DNA from: Longitalea luteola
GTDB taxonomy: Bacteria; Bacteroidota; Bacteroidia; Chitinophagales; Chitinophagaceae
DNA: 64,000 nt
Direction: 5' to 3'
Assembly (NCBI RefSeq): GCF_017356035.1
Contig: NZ_JAFIQX010000007.1
Location: forward strand, 1 to 64,000
The notes under the pieces were generated by a model, which was not told the origin of the DNA, ran no database searches, and saw only the letters and a program-made list of their open reading frames with translations. Positions 9,017 through 17,020 of this stretch are shown here, in pieces (position 1 is the stretch's first letter; each line of letters begins with the position of its first letter). The position numbers were made by a program, and so were the translations under genes.

Positions 9017-10084
9017 TTACAGATCGCCTGTTCTGGTTTCTTTTATGATTATTTGTGTGCCGTTTATCTCGTAAAAGGTTTGGGTTGATCTACAGATATA
9101 TTCTAACTGTGTGAACAGGCTATACGTTGACAGGTCTCCGGTAAAATGGCGCCGGCCCAGTTGTTCGTTCTCTACTGTTATAAGAATGCCATATGCATAA
9201 CTCAGGGTTTCAACTACCTGTTGTAATGCAGCCTCTTCAAATACAAATGGTTCTTTGACTGGCTGGCTGGCGGTGCCGGGTTGTTTGTTTGTTTTTGACA
9301 GGGGTTGCGGGTCAGCTACAAGGCCCGTGATCAATTGTTTTGAAGCGGCATTGAAAGTTACTTTTTTGTTAGGGGTAAGCACCACGCCTGTGCTGGCGTC
9401 CTGTTCAATTGTATTTTCGGATGCCTGCTGTTTATACACCAATACTTTTCCCGTAACAACAGCCACTTCTATATCCGGGTTGGTTGTATGTTGGGTGATC
9501 TGGAAGCTGGTGCCCAGCACTTCTGTTGTTAATCCGTCGTTCAGATGCACTTTGAAATGTTTTTTTTCATCATGATACACGTTGAAAAAAGCGCTTCCCT
9601 TTAAATAGATCTCGCGGGTAGTGCCTGTAAATACAGGCGGATAATATATAATGGCGCCGGGTTGCAACGTGATCTTAGTACTGTCTGCCAGCAACACCAA
9701 ACGCACCTGATCCGTTCTATTCGTCAGGCTGTCATACCCCGCCTGTTTGGCTATAGTTGCCAGTGACCCGTTTTTTGTCGGTTGCTGCCGGTACAAAATA
9801 ATAGCGGTAGCGATCATTATCAGGAATGCGGCAGCGGCAACCACGCGATACCAAAGCCGCGCCGTGACAGATTTCCGATGCACCGGTTCCGCCTGATCCT
9901 GCAGCTTCCCCCGCAAATTCTTCCACAGCCTGGCTTCGATCTGTGATCTTTCGGCTTCGGACAAATGAAGATCGCTGTTCCTGGTCAAGGTCTCATACCA
10001 TTCCAGTACAAGCTTCTCTTCAGCCGAAGTGCATTCGCCTGCAAGGTATTGTTGTAATAAACGATCAAAGTTCGACTGGTTCAA
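9017..10084 (-). CDS. FecR-family anti-sigma factor
   Basis: 355 aa. Cytoplasmic N-terminus (FDRLLQQYLAGECTSAEEKL), one membrane helix near residues 80-102, a periplasmic FecR β-domain, and a C-terminal DUF4974-like domain (FEEAALQQVVETLSYAYGI) that would meet the STN domain of SusC. The frame starts with TTG at 10084: an in-frame TAA lies four codons upstream (10094-10096) and no earlier ATG exists, so TTG is the most likely start. Transmits the outer-membrane signal to the sigma factor encoded upstream. Confidence 0.9.
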   Translation of the reverse strand: MNQSNFDRLLQQYLAGECTSAEEKLVLEWYETLTRNSDLHLSEAERSQIEARLWKNLRGKLQDQAEPVHRKSVTARLWYRVVAAAAFLIMIATAIILYRQQPTKNGSLATIAKQAGYDSLTNRTDQVRLVLLADSTKITLQPGAIIYYPPVFTGTTREIYLKGSAFFNVYHDEKKHFKVHLNDGLTTEVLGTSFQITQHTTNPDIEVAVVTGKVLVYKQQASENTIEQDASTGVVLTPNKKVTFNAASKQLITGLVADPQPLSKTNKQPGTASQPVKEPFVFEEAALQQVVETLSYAYGILITVENEQLGRRHFTGDLSTYSLFTQLEYICRSTQTFYEINGTQIIIKETRTGDL

Positions 10085-10164
10085 TAACGGTGTTTAGTAT
10101 ATGACGTAGTTTTGAAGGTGATCCCTAAAATATAATACAAGTTTTTTTGAAAGAGAGCTGGGAT

Positions 10165-10330
10165 CAGTTTACAGTTTACTGTTCGCAGTTATTGAGATAT
10201 TAAGTGCTGTAAAGGAGATGCGGAAAACCGTGAAACCGGCAGCCGTGAAACGTGAAATGCTGAAACCAAATCCTGCCTGTTTGCCGATTATCGATGACGG
10301 TTATCGATTGCAGGCCGCCGATTGCCGCAT
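10165..10330. repeat. Degenerate heptad words between sigma and fecR genes
   Basis: Runs such as CAGTTTA-CAGTTTA, GTGAAAC / GTGAAAT, and near 10,285-10,325 GCCGATT / TATCGAT words. The last are related to the GATTGCC heptads near 18.9 kb. No open frame or hairpin of note. Confidence 0.45.
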
Positions 10331-10336
10331 TTACAA

Positions 10337-10900
10337 TTACAACAATGTAAAATAGGTATTCAGGTAATTGCTTAAATGCTGGCGGAGCAGTTTAAGCGAT
10401 TTGGTGATGTGGTATTCTACGGCTTTTTCGGTGAGTTGCATATGGCCGGCGATTTCCTTGACCGATTTGTGTTCGTACCGGCTTAATTTGAAGATGATCT
10501 GCGTTTTTTCGGGTAATTCATGCAGGTGGTTTTCGATCAAGACCATCAGTTGTTCCTGGTCAAGCTGCTCCGCCAAACTGGCCGTGGCGGCAGTGGGTTG
10601 ATAACTTTCCAGAAATTTATTTTTAACAGCCTGTTGCCGGTGATGATCTATGACCATATTTCTCAGGGAGACCGTAAGAAAGGCGCCCCAGTTCTTTACC
10701 TGTAAAGAGGTGCGGTTACGCCATATTTTTTCAAAAAGATTTTGCACCAGTTCTTCAGCGTCGGGCGCAGAACCGGTGTATTTGAAAGCCACACAATATA
10801 ATTGGTACCAGTACTTTTTATACAAAGCTTCAAAAGCAGCCATGCCGTCCCGTTGCAGGGACAATTCATTTCCACTATTTGACGCGGCGCTGGCAAACAT
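10337..10900 (-). CDS. ECF-type RNA polymerase sigma factor
   Basis: 187 aa. Region 2 is visible (FEALYKKYWYQLYCVAFKY...DAEELVQNLFEKIW), as is region 4 with a helix-turn-helix (LPEKTQIIFKLSRYEHKSVKEIA...AVEYHITKSLKLLRQ), separated by a short linker as in ECF sigmas of the Bacteroidota FecI-like group. First gene of the sigma, fecR, susC, susD series and expected to drive it when FecR receives the transporter signal. Confidence 0.93.
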   Translation of the reverse strand: MFASAASNSGNELSLQRDGMAAFEALYKKYWYQLYCVAFKYTGSAPDAEELVQNLFEKIWRNRTSLQVKNWGAFLTVSLRNMVIDHHRQQAVKNKFLESYQPTAATASLAEQLDQEQLMVLIENHLHELPEKTQIIFKLSRYEHKSVKEIAGHMQLTEKAVEYHITKSLKLLRQHLSNYLNTYFTLL

Positions 10901-10985
10901 ACTGTAAGAGGAAAGGGTTTACTACTAATTTACTTTGAAAGTATGTGTTTTTTGCCAGATAAAAAACGATTTTGCAAAAAATATA

Positions 10986-11498
10986 TTAAGGCTTCTTCAT
11001 GGGCATGCTGCTGTTCCCGATGTCGCGATAGATCTTCCAGGTGCCGTTTTCGGGTTTCCATACTACTACATATTTGCCTTTGTCAAGCGTTTTATTGTTT
11101 GCCCCGATCATTTCATACGTTCCGGTTTCGGCGAGCACCTCGGCACTGCCGATAACATCCTGGGTAGTGATCTTCAGATCTTTCATGCCCATTCTAATGA
11201 CACCACCCCAGGCGGAAACTATGTCTTTGCCTTTAAATGGTTCTGCATTATTGAACATGAGCCATCCATCAGTTGTGTAATGAGCCGCTAAGGCGTTTGA
11301 GTCGCCTCTTTTTGCTTCCTCCATAAACTTTGCGTTATCGCTTTCGATGGCTGCTCTTGCTTTGGAAAGATCAAATGCAGCTGCGGTGTGCCTGTTGGCA
11401 TTGTTGGCATTGTTGGCTGCGTTTTCAGTAGCAGCATTTTCGCAGGCTGTTATAAAAAGGTTACCAGCCGCTAATAATAAGAAGCAATAGTTTTTCAT
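10986..11498 (-). CDS. NTF2-like (DUF4440/SnoaL-type) lipoprotein
   Basis: 170 aa from ATG 11498; GTG 11513 would add five residues. MKNYCFLLLAAGNLFITAC is a lipoprotein signal, followed by a low-complexity Asn/Ala linker (ENAATENAANNANNANR) and an NTF2-like fold: AIESDNAKFMEEAKRGDSNA, then LMFNNAEPFKGK, then KYVVVWKPENGTWKIYRD. Such domains often occur as stress- or catabolism-linked proteins without known chemistry. Lies 85 bp upstream of the sigma gene on the same strand; whether it belongs to that unit is unclear. Confidence 0.7.
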   Translation of the reverse strand: MKNYCFLLLAAGNLFITACENAATENAANNANNANRHTAAAFDLSKARAAIESDNAKFMEEAKRGDSNALAAHYTTDGWLMFNNAEPFKGKDIVSAWGGVIRMGMKDLKITTQDVIGSAEVLAETGTYEMIGANNKTLDKGKYVVVWKPENGTWKIYRDIGNSSMPMKKP

Positions 11499-11699
11499 GT
11501 TGATGTTTTGCACTAAAGGTAGTTCAAAACTTAACCAATGATTTCGATTTTGATAATTGTCAAATCCTTTTGCTATTTAAATGGTTCCAACAGTAACAGA
11601 CAAGTGAAAACATGATCATTGTCAATTTTGTGAATGAATTTCGAATGTATAATTATCATAATTTTAAACAACCATTTTTTCACCATTAAACTACATCTC

Positions 11700-12236
11700 A
11701 TGGAGGGTTATATTGGTCAGGTCATTTTATTTGCCGGTAACTTTGCTCCCCGAGGTTGGGCTTTTTGCCAGGGCCAGCTGTTATCGATCGCGCAAAACAC
11801 AGCACTGTTCTCTATTCTTGGAACAACGTATGGCGGCAACGGTCAAACTACTTTTGGGTTGCCAGATCTTCGTGGCAGGGTGCCCGTTGGTACGGGAACC
11901 GGGCCGGGGTTGAGTGCCTGGGATCTGGGGCAGATGGAAGGCGCCGAGAATGTAAGCCTTGGGGTAAATCAAATGCCTGCACATAACCATAGTGTTATGG
12001 TAAGCAGCGGTGCTGCCAATTCCGCCACGGGTAAAGGCAATTATCTCGCCAGTCCCAACGGGACGTTTGCCGGTGATCCTGTAAAGGTCAACGCATATAA
12101 TGGTACACCTACCGATCTTTTGGGTACCAGCACCATAACCAATTCGGGCAGTGGTGCACCGCATTCCAATATTCAGCCTTCACTCGGCTTGAATTATATC
12201 ATTTGTATGGAAGGTATTTTCCCATCGAGGAATTAA
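11700..12236 (+). CDS. Phage-tail-collar domain protein (microcystin-dependent-protein type)
   Basis: 178 aa from ATG 11700; an upstream in-frame ATG at 11634 would add 22 residues unlike the family. It begins MEGYIGQVILFAGNFAPRGW and continues with FCQGQLLSI, ALFSILGTTYGGNGQTTFGLPDLRGRVPVG, the hallmark of tail-collar (PF07484) proteins. Bacterial chromosomal members (MdpB type) are not part of phages; no other phage genes are near. It heads a plus-strand trio with a formyltransferase (29 bp later) and a T9SS cargo protein. Confidence 0.88.
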   Translation: MEGYIGQVILFAGNFAPRGWAFCQGQLLSIAQNTALFSILGTTYGGNGQTTFGLPDLRGRVPVGTGTGPGLSAWDLGQMEGAENVSLGVNQMPAHNHSVMVSSGAANSATGKGNYLASPNGTFAGDPVKVNAYNGTPTDLLGTSTITNSGSGAPHSNIQPSLGLNYIICMEGIFPSRN

Positions 12237-12264
12237 GGGTCTGCTGATTAGTGCCTGGAATAAT

Positions 12265-13197
12265 ATGAGAACAGGCATTGTTTCGAATTCAACACTTAGT
12301 TTGCCGCTTTTAAATTACCTGCATAGTGCGGGAGAAGACATTATTGTTTTTTCAGCAGAAAAAGCGGTTTATGATAAAGGCGCTGTGGCTTCTTTTTGTG
12401 CGGGCGCAGGCATTGCCTGTTTGCATGAAAAGAGCAGCGGCCAGTCTTTATACGATTGGGTAGCTGCACAGCATCCCGATATCGTATTTGTAATTGGCTA
12501 TGACCGCATCATACGCACGAACAGGGTAGCCAACGTCATGCCCCATATTTATAATGTGCATTTTGGTCATTTGCCAGAATACAGGGGACCTAATCCTGTA
12601 TTCTGGCAATTAAAAAATGGTGTTCCGTCGCTGGCCATTACTATCCATCGCATCAACGACCAGCTCGATGCCGGCGATATTTCTTGGAAAAAAGAATATC
12701 CAAACGAACCTTTTTACAATTATGGATATGTGCATCAACTGATGAGTTATTACCTGGTGGAAGGTGTCAGTTCTTTGTTGCAATTAAAAAAACGCGGACA
12801 AACGATACCCAATACGGCGCAGGACGAACAAAAATCGGCATATTTTACCCGCCCAGGCATTGAAGACGTCTGTATATGCTGGAAGACCATGAGCGCCACG
12901 GCTATTTGCGATCTTGTAAAAGCCTGCAATCCCTGGAACAATGGGGCTATCACTTTTTACAATGGTTTTGAACTGCGGATCACCGATGCCGAGCCTGTTT
13001 CGCCGGAGGAAGCAGGAGCCGCAAAAGAAAATTATCCTCCGGGAACTATCCTCGATACTTCTCCCTTATTACTGGTTGCATGCAATCATAATGAAGTTGT
13101 CAAAATTCATTCCCTTGTAGTTAATGGCACATTAATGCCCGGGCGGTTTGCAGCGAACTATGGATTCTCCATAGGACAGTCATTTGCTAATATCTGA
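12265..13197 (+). CDS. Formyltransferase-family protein (Fmt-like fold)
   Basis: 310 aa. It has the formyl-transfer core: NVHFGHLPEYRGPNPVFW (the Asn and His plus the PxYRGxxP loop) and an Asp in RINDQLDAGDI, matching the N-x-H-x-S/G...D triad of 10-formyl-THF-dependent enzymes, and a C-terminal Fmt-C-like β-barrel (about 205-305). True Fmt sits with other translation genes; here it lies between a tail-collar gene and a secreted protein, so a sugar- or peptide-modifying role is more likely. Substrate unknown. Confidence 0.8.
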   Translation: MRTGIVSNSTLSLPLLNYLHSAGEDIIVFSAEKAVYDKGAVASFCAGAGIACLHEKSSGQSLYDWVAAQHPDIVFVIGYDRIIRTNRVANVMPHIYNVHFGHLPEYRGPNPVFWQLKNGVPSLAITIHRINDQLDAGDISWKKEYPNEPFYNYGYVHQLMSYYLVEGVSSLLQLKKRGQTIPNTAQDEQKSAYFTRPGIEDVCICWKTMSATAICDLVKACNPWNNGAITFYNGFELRITDAEPVSPEEAGAAKENYPPGTILDTSPLLLVACNHNEVVKIHSLVVNGTLMPGRFAANYGFSIGQSFANI

Positions 13198-13208
13198 AAA
13201 CATGAATT

Positions 13209-14555
13209 ATGGTCAGAAAATTACACGCTGCATACATCGTATGTTTATTACTCCAATTCGTTATCCAGGAAACGGTATGGGCTCAAACTACTCTGGTGGC
13301 CGGTGATATTGTTGTTGTAGGACTAAATGCTGATGACGCATATCCTAATCAACGTTGGGCATTTATTACAACAAGAAGTATAGCTGCTGGCACGGTTATT
13401 CATTTTACCGATAAGGGGTACGATGCTACTACTGGTAATTTCAGGCTGCCTAATGCTGATCCTGCCAATGAAAATGATGGGTATATGACATGGACGGTGC
13501 CTTCGCCCATTGCAGCAGGAGTTGTGATTTTTGCTACCAATAACACGGTGAATGGCTCTACGAGTGGGGTAACAGGGCAGTTAGGAAGTGCATCGGGCGG
13601 AGAAGGATTTACGTTTCAGGGCGACCAGATCATTGTGTACCAGGGAACAAGCGGCACGGCGGCCGGAGCCACTTTTATTTACGCAATAAACACAGGCCAA
13701 CATGTAAGTTATGGAGCCAGTCCGGGCAGCTGGACCACCACCGGCACAGTTGACTTTGACCATTTTTCTTACCTCCCGCCAGGATTAACCAATGGGTCAA
13801 CAGCTGTGAGCTTAACATCGAATGTTTCAAATACCCCTGTAACAACGGCTGGTGGTAATTTCGGATACGATAACATGTATTACGGCGGACCAACTACCGG
13901 TACCAGGGCGGCTTTACTTACCGCCATTGGTAATCCCGCCAACTGGTTAGGCAACAATACGACTGCTTTCAATTTGTCATCAGGCGGTGTATTACCTGGC
14001 ACTTTCTCGGTATTACCTGTTACCTTACTTCATTTAAGGGCGGAAGAAGCCACTACCGGCACCGTCACGCTTAACTGGAGTACGGCCATGGAAATTAATA
14101 ACGACCATTTCACCATTGAACGAAGCGGGGATGGCATTCATTATACGGTGATCGCTATGTTACCGGGCAAAGGGAACTATGACCAGCCAACAGATTATTT
14201 ATATACAGATCATACAGCCGGTCAGGGCGATAATTTTTACCGGTTAAGTCAAACCGACCGCGATGGTAAAATGACAATACTGGGTGTGCGGCTGGTAACG
14301 ATCCAACAGGTCCACTTACAGGTGGGGCCCAATCCGGCCGTACACTATATTGACGCTGCCTTTAACAGGGGCGACTGGCACGAAATAAAACTGTATAACA
14401 GTGCCGATCAGCTGCTGCAACAAGTTCCATTGGCTGAAACAACCACCCGCATTCGGATCGGTTTGCAGAACTACAGGCCGGGGACTTATTACGTTGCATT
14501 TATCGGGCGCAATGGCAAGGGTCATACGGTGCGGAGGATCGTGAGGACTAATTAG
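13209..14555 (+). CDS. T9SS type A sorting-domain secreted protein
   Basis: 448 aa. Signal peptide to about residue 25 (…QETVWA-Q). The N-terminal β-domain has the theme AGDIVVVGLNADD...FITTRSIAAGTVIHFTDKGY, seen in many exported Bacteroidota proteins. A linker LPVTLLHLRAEEATTGTVTLNWSTA...NNDHFTIERSGDG and a C-terminal ~80-residue sorting domain (VGPNPAVHYI...YRPGTYYVAFIGRNG) mark export by T9SS. It starts 11 bp after the formyltransferase gene and is probably in one transcript with it. Confidence 0.82.
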   Translation: MVRKLHAAYIVCLLLQFVIQETVWAQTTLVAGDIVVVGLNADDAYPNQRWAFITTRSIAAGTVIHFTDKGYDATTGNFRLPNADPANENDGYMTWTVPSPIAAGVVIFATNNTVNGSTSGVTGQLGSASGGEGFTFQGDQIIVYQGTSGTAAGATFIYAINTGQHVSYGASPGSWTTTGTVDFDHFSYLPPGLTNGSTAVSLTSNVSNTPVTTAGGNFGYDNMYYGGPTTGTRAALLTAIGNPANWLGNNTTAFNLSSGGVLPGTFSVLPVTLLHLRAEEATTGTVTLNWSTAMEINNDHFTIERSGDGIHYTVIAMLPGKGNYDQPTDYLYTDHTAGQGDNFYRLSQTDRDGKMTILGVRLVTIQQVHLQVGPNPAVHYIDAAFNRGDWHEIKLYNSADQLLQQVPLAETTTRIRIGLQNYRPGTYYVAFIGRNGKGHTVRRIVRTN

Positions 14556-14563
14556 CTGATGTG

Positions 14564-14600
14564 CTGATTAGCTAATGTGATAATTTGATAATTCAATGAT
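14564..14600. repeat. Octad array (TAATGTGA / TAATTTGA)
   Basis: Words GCTGATGTGCTGATTAGCTA then ATGTGATAATTTGATAATTC in 8-bp steps. The same word family is found after nuoH (24,808) and nuoK (26,447). Confidence 0.55.
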
Positions 14601-14721
14601 CAAAGTGCGGGTACGAAGTCATAGTTGGGGGCCGTGGAAACCGTGGTTGGTAAACACTGTTCTTGCGACAGTCAACTAAAAAAGAAACGCGGGCAATGCT
14701 GATCGGAAACAGTAACCAATA

Positions 14722-14945
14722 ACGTAACCGGTAATTAGTGTCAGGCATTTGTAATGGGTAACTGGTATCAGGTATCGGGTCACCGGTAACTTGTATCAGG
14801 CATTCGTAATGGGGTAACTATTATCAGGCATCGGGTCACCGGTAACTAGTATGAGGCATCCGGTAATGGGTAACTAATATCAGGTATCAGGTCACCGGGA
14901 ACTAGTATCAGGCATCCGGTAATGGGTAACTAGTATCAGGTACCC
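14722..14945. repeat. Four tandem 56-bp units, each eight heptads
   Basis: Units at 14722-14777, 14778-14833, 14834-14889 and 14890-14945. Each splits into 7-bp steps on the theme GGTCACC-GGTAACT-AGTATCA-GGCATCC-GGTAATG-GGTAACT-AGTATCA-GGTATCG, so there is a 28-bp half-unit and a 56-bp full unit. The rest of the 14,556-15,144 gap holds only further word-like sequence (AACTGCC repeats near 14,970-15,035) and an AT-rich leader before the CBS gene. Confidence 0.85.
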
Positions 14946-15144
14946 GGTACGCGGCAAAGAGCATTATGTAACTGCCCGCTGGAAAATGCGCATTGCCCAT
15001 TGCGTACGGCCAACTGCCCGCTGTGCAACGCCAACTGCCTGTTTCACCGGCCCTAAACGGCCACCTGCATTTTCGCGGATAAATTTTTTATTTAATAAAA
15101 AAAATTTAACTTAACAGTATAAATAAGCTCTTAAAACAATTACC

Positions 15145-15576
15145 ATGGATACGGTAAGAGATATACTGCAAATCAAAGGACACGTAGTATATACGGTAAA
15201 TCCGGAGAGCTCCGTGTACGAAGCATTGGAGACCTTGGAGTCGAAAAATCTCGGTTCACTGGTGGTACTGGAAGAAAATGGTAAACTGGATGGAATTTTT
15301 ACAGAACGTGACTACGCCCGCAAAGTAATATTAAAAGGAAGATCCTCAAAAGAGACCAGGGTACGGGATATAATGACCGAAAGCCCGGTGTTTGTTACTC
15401 CTGATTCAAAGATCGAATACTGCATGCAATTGATGACCGATAAACATATCCGTCATTTGCCTGTACTGGAAGACAATGAATTAATTGGACTCGTTTCAAT
15501 CGGTGACCTCGTTAAGTACATCATCGATCAGAAAGATTTCATTATTCAGAACCTCGAACATTATATTACAAGTTAA
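15145..15576 (+). CDS. Two-CBS-domain protein
   Basis: 143 aa made of two CBS motifs: residues ~8-62 (VYTVNPESSVYEALETLESKNLGSLVV…GIFTERDYARKV) and ~72-130 (IMTESPVFVTPDSKIEYCMQ…HIRHLPVLEDNELIGLVSIGDLVK). Such stand-alone pairs bind adenine nucleotides and sense energy state. It lies 110 bp before nuoA on the same strand, which would fit an energy-sensing link, but no direct regulatory evidence is seen. Confidence 0.9.
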   Translation: MDTVRDILQIKGHVVYTVNPESSVYEALETLESKNLGSLVVLEENGKLDGIFTERDYARKVILKGRSSKETRVRDIMTESPVFVTPDSKIEYCMQLMTDKHIRHLPVLEDNELIGLVSIGDLVKYIIDQKDFIIQNLEHYITS

Positions 15577-15600
15577 GCAACCAACCTGATCGTACTAACA

Positions 15601-15634
15601 TTGTGGGTGTTTGGCCTGGGTGCCTTTAGATTTG
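15601..15634 (+). promoter_or_regulatory. Candidate nuo promoter (Bacteroidota type)
   Basis: TTG at 15601-15603 and TAGATTTG at 15627-15634 fit the TTG-N17-23-TAnnTTTG pattern with a 23-bp spacer, 52 bp before the nuoA ATG. The spacer is at the upper limit, so this is a tentative call. Confidence 0.35.
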
Positions 15635-15686
15635 ATCATCTGAAGGACGTTTATGCATCTGTATAAATGTCCCTCAAGCTAGCCGT

Positions 15687-16112
15687 ATGTTTATGCCGGG
15701 AAATGAAATCCATAGTAATCCATTATGGCCAATGCTATTGTACGCAGGACTGGTAGTCTTTCTGCTTGCTGCCATTCTGTTACTGTCTTACCTGTTAGGT
15801 CAACATCACCATGACCGTGCTACCAATAAACCATACGAAGGAGGAATAGAACAAACAGGTTCTGCGCGACTTCGTTTTTCTGCCCAGTTTTACCTCGTTG
15901 CCATGTTGTTTGTGATCTTCGATGTAGAAGCCGTGTTTATCATCCTCTGGGCATTGGGCTTTTACGAACTCGGCTGGCCGGGCTATATTGGCGTTGCTAT
16001 CTTCATCGCCCAGCTGGTAGTGGTATTGATTTACGAATGGGGGATAGGGGCACTGGATATAGGGCTCAATGTTAAGAAAATCATGAAAAAATATAAGCAG
16101 TTGACGAGTTGA
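15687..16112 (+). CDS. nuoA: NADH-quinone oxidoreductase subunit A
   Basis: 141 aa, three membrane helices (about 14-36, 70-92 and 99-121). The NuoA hallmark YEGGIEQTGSARLRFSAQFYLVA is visible, and FDVEAVFIILWAL in helix 2 carries the conserved acidic residues. ND3-like subunit at the junction of the membrane and peripheral arms of complex I, near the quinone channel. First gene of the nuo operon. The last codons (…KQLTS) are formed by the octad array that fills the following gap. Confidence 0.96.
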   Translation: MFMPGNEIHSNPLWPMLLYAGLVVFLLAAILLLSYLLGQHHHDRATNKPYEGGIEQTGSARLRFSAQFYLVAMLFVIFDVEAVFIILWALGFYELGWPGYIGVAIFIAQLVVVLIYEWGIGALDIGLNVKKIMKKYKQLTS

Positions 16113-16262
16113 CAAGTTAACATGTTGACAAGTTGATAACGGTTAAATAGACAATACGGTTGGATTAATAAGTTGATATAGTTAATACGTTGACAAGTTG
16201 AAGTTATTAAATTCTCAGAAGCACGCTTCTGTTAACAGTGAACTGTAAACTTTGAACTATTT
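16100..16262. repeat. Octad and heptad words between nuoA and nuoB
   Basis: GTTGACGA-GTTGACAA-GTTAACAT-GTTGACAA-GTTGATAA from 16100 to 16139, starting 13 bp inside nuoA. Looser copies reach 16,205, and an AGTGAAC-TGTAAAC-TTTGAAC heptad run (16,238-16,258) ends just before nuoB. The first word reappears inverted before nuoJ. Confidence 0.65.
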
Positions 16263-16901
16263 ATGAAATGGTGGTTAAGCAAAACAAATGATTCCACCGG
16301 GAATTTTTCCGGGAACGGCAGCATGGAAGAGGCCGTGCGGCAAAGCATTATGCTTACCTCCGTACAAAGCCTGCTGGCCTGGGGCCGGAAAAATTCCATG
16401 TGGCCGTTCCATTTTGGTTTAAGCTGTTGTTTTGTTGAAATGGCCACCAGTATTACCAGTAAATACGATGTGGCGCGTTTTGGCGCCGAAGTCATCCGCG
16501 GTACCCCCCGCGAAGCCGATGTGATGGTGATAGCAGGAACGGTATTCATTAAAATGGTGCCTATCATCAAACGGTTACACGAACAAATGATGGAGCCCCG
16601 CTGGGTGATCTCTATGGGAAGTTGCGCCAACAGCGGTGGTATGTACGATATATACAGTGTAGTGCAGGGCGTTGACAAATTCCTGCCGGTTGATGTATAC
16701 GTGCCCGGTTGCCCGCCCCGGCCCGATGCATTTATGCAGGGACTGATGTTACTGGCCGATGCTGTAGGTAAAGAGAAGCGGCCATTAAGCTGGGTGATCG
16801 GTGAACAGGGCGTAATTAAACCGGCCATGACTTCCATGAAGGAAGTGAAACGCGAAGAAAGATTGAACCGGGTAGATTTTAAAGGGGTTGATGAAATATA
16901 A
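16263..16901 (+). CDS. nuoB: NADH-quinone oxidoreductase subunit B
   Basis: 212 aa; ligand set for the terminal [4Fe-4S] cluster N2: adjacent C55-C56 ([10 protein letters not shown]), C121 ([11 protein letters not shown]) and C150 (PGCPPRPDA). This PSST subunit passes electrons to quinone at the NuoB/NuoD interface. The N-terminal ~20 residues are Ser/Asn/Gly-rich and variable. A strong inverted heptad region separates it from nuoCD. Confidence 0.96.
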   Translation: MKWWLSKTNDSTGNFSGNGSMEEAVRQSIMLTSVQSLLAWGRKNSMWPFHFGLSCCFVEMATSITSKYDVARFGAEVIRGTPREADVMVIAGTVFIKMVPIIKRLHEQMMEPRWVISMGSCANSGGMYDIYSVVQGVDKFLPVDVYVPGCPPRPDAFMQGLMLLADAVGKEKRPLSWVIGEQGVIKPAMTSMKEVKREERLNRVDFKGVDEI

Positions 16902-17010
16902 AACGTTTATTGTTTATGGTTTCTGGTTTATAGTTCTTTCCGGGGCAGATCCCCGTTTTTACTCGAACAGCCAGATAGTTTGAAACCATAAACAAAAAAC
17001 AATAAACAAG
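16902..17010. repeat. Heptad words forming a long inverted repeat
   Basis: Left arm GTTTATTGTTTATGGTTTC (16906-16924) is complementary to GAAACCATAAAC…AATAAAC (16982-17007, with a 6-7-nt insertion). A nested GGGG-CAGAT-CCCC hairpin (near 16,939-16,952) sits in the loop. Each arm is built from 7-bp words (GTTTATT-GTTTATG-GTTTCTG). Sits wholly between nuoB and nuoCD. Confidence 0.7.
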
Positions 17011-17020
17011 AAACCGTATT

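Noticed and set aside
11700-12236. Tail-collar gene as sign of a prophage
   Set aside because: No integrase, capsid, terminase or lysis genes nearby; chromosomal MdpB-type proteins have the same domain.
14722-14945. Regularly spaced repeats suggesting a CRISPR array
   Set aside because: Units are directly tandem without unique spacers, the repeats are degenerate, and no cas gene is present.
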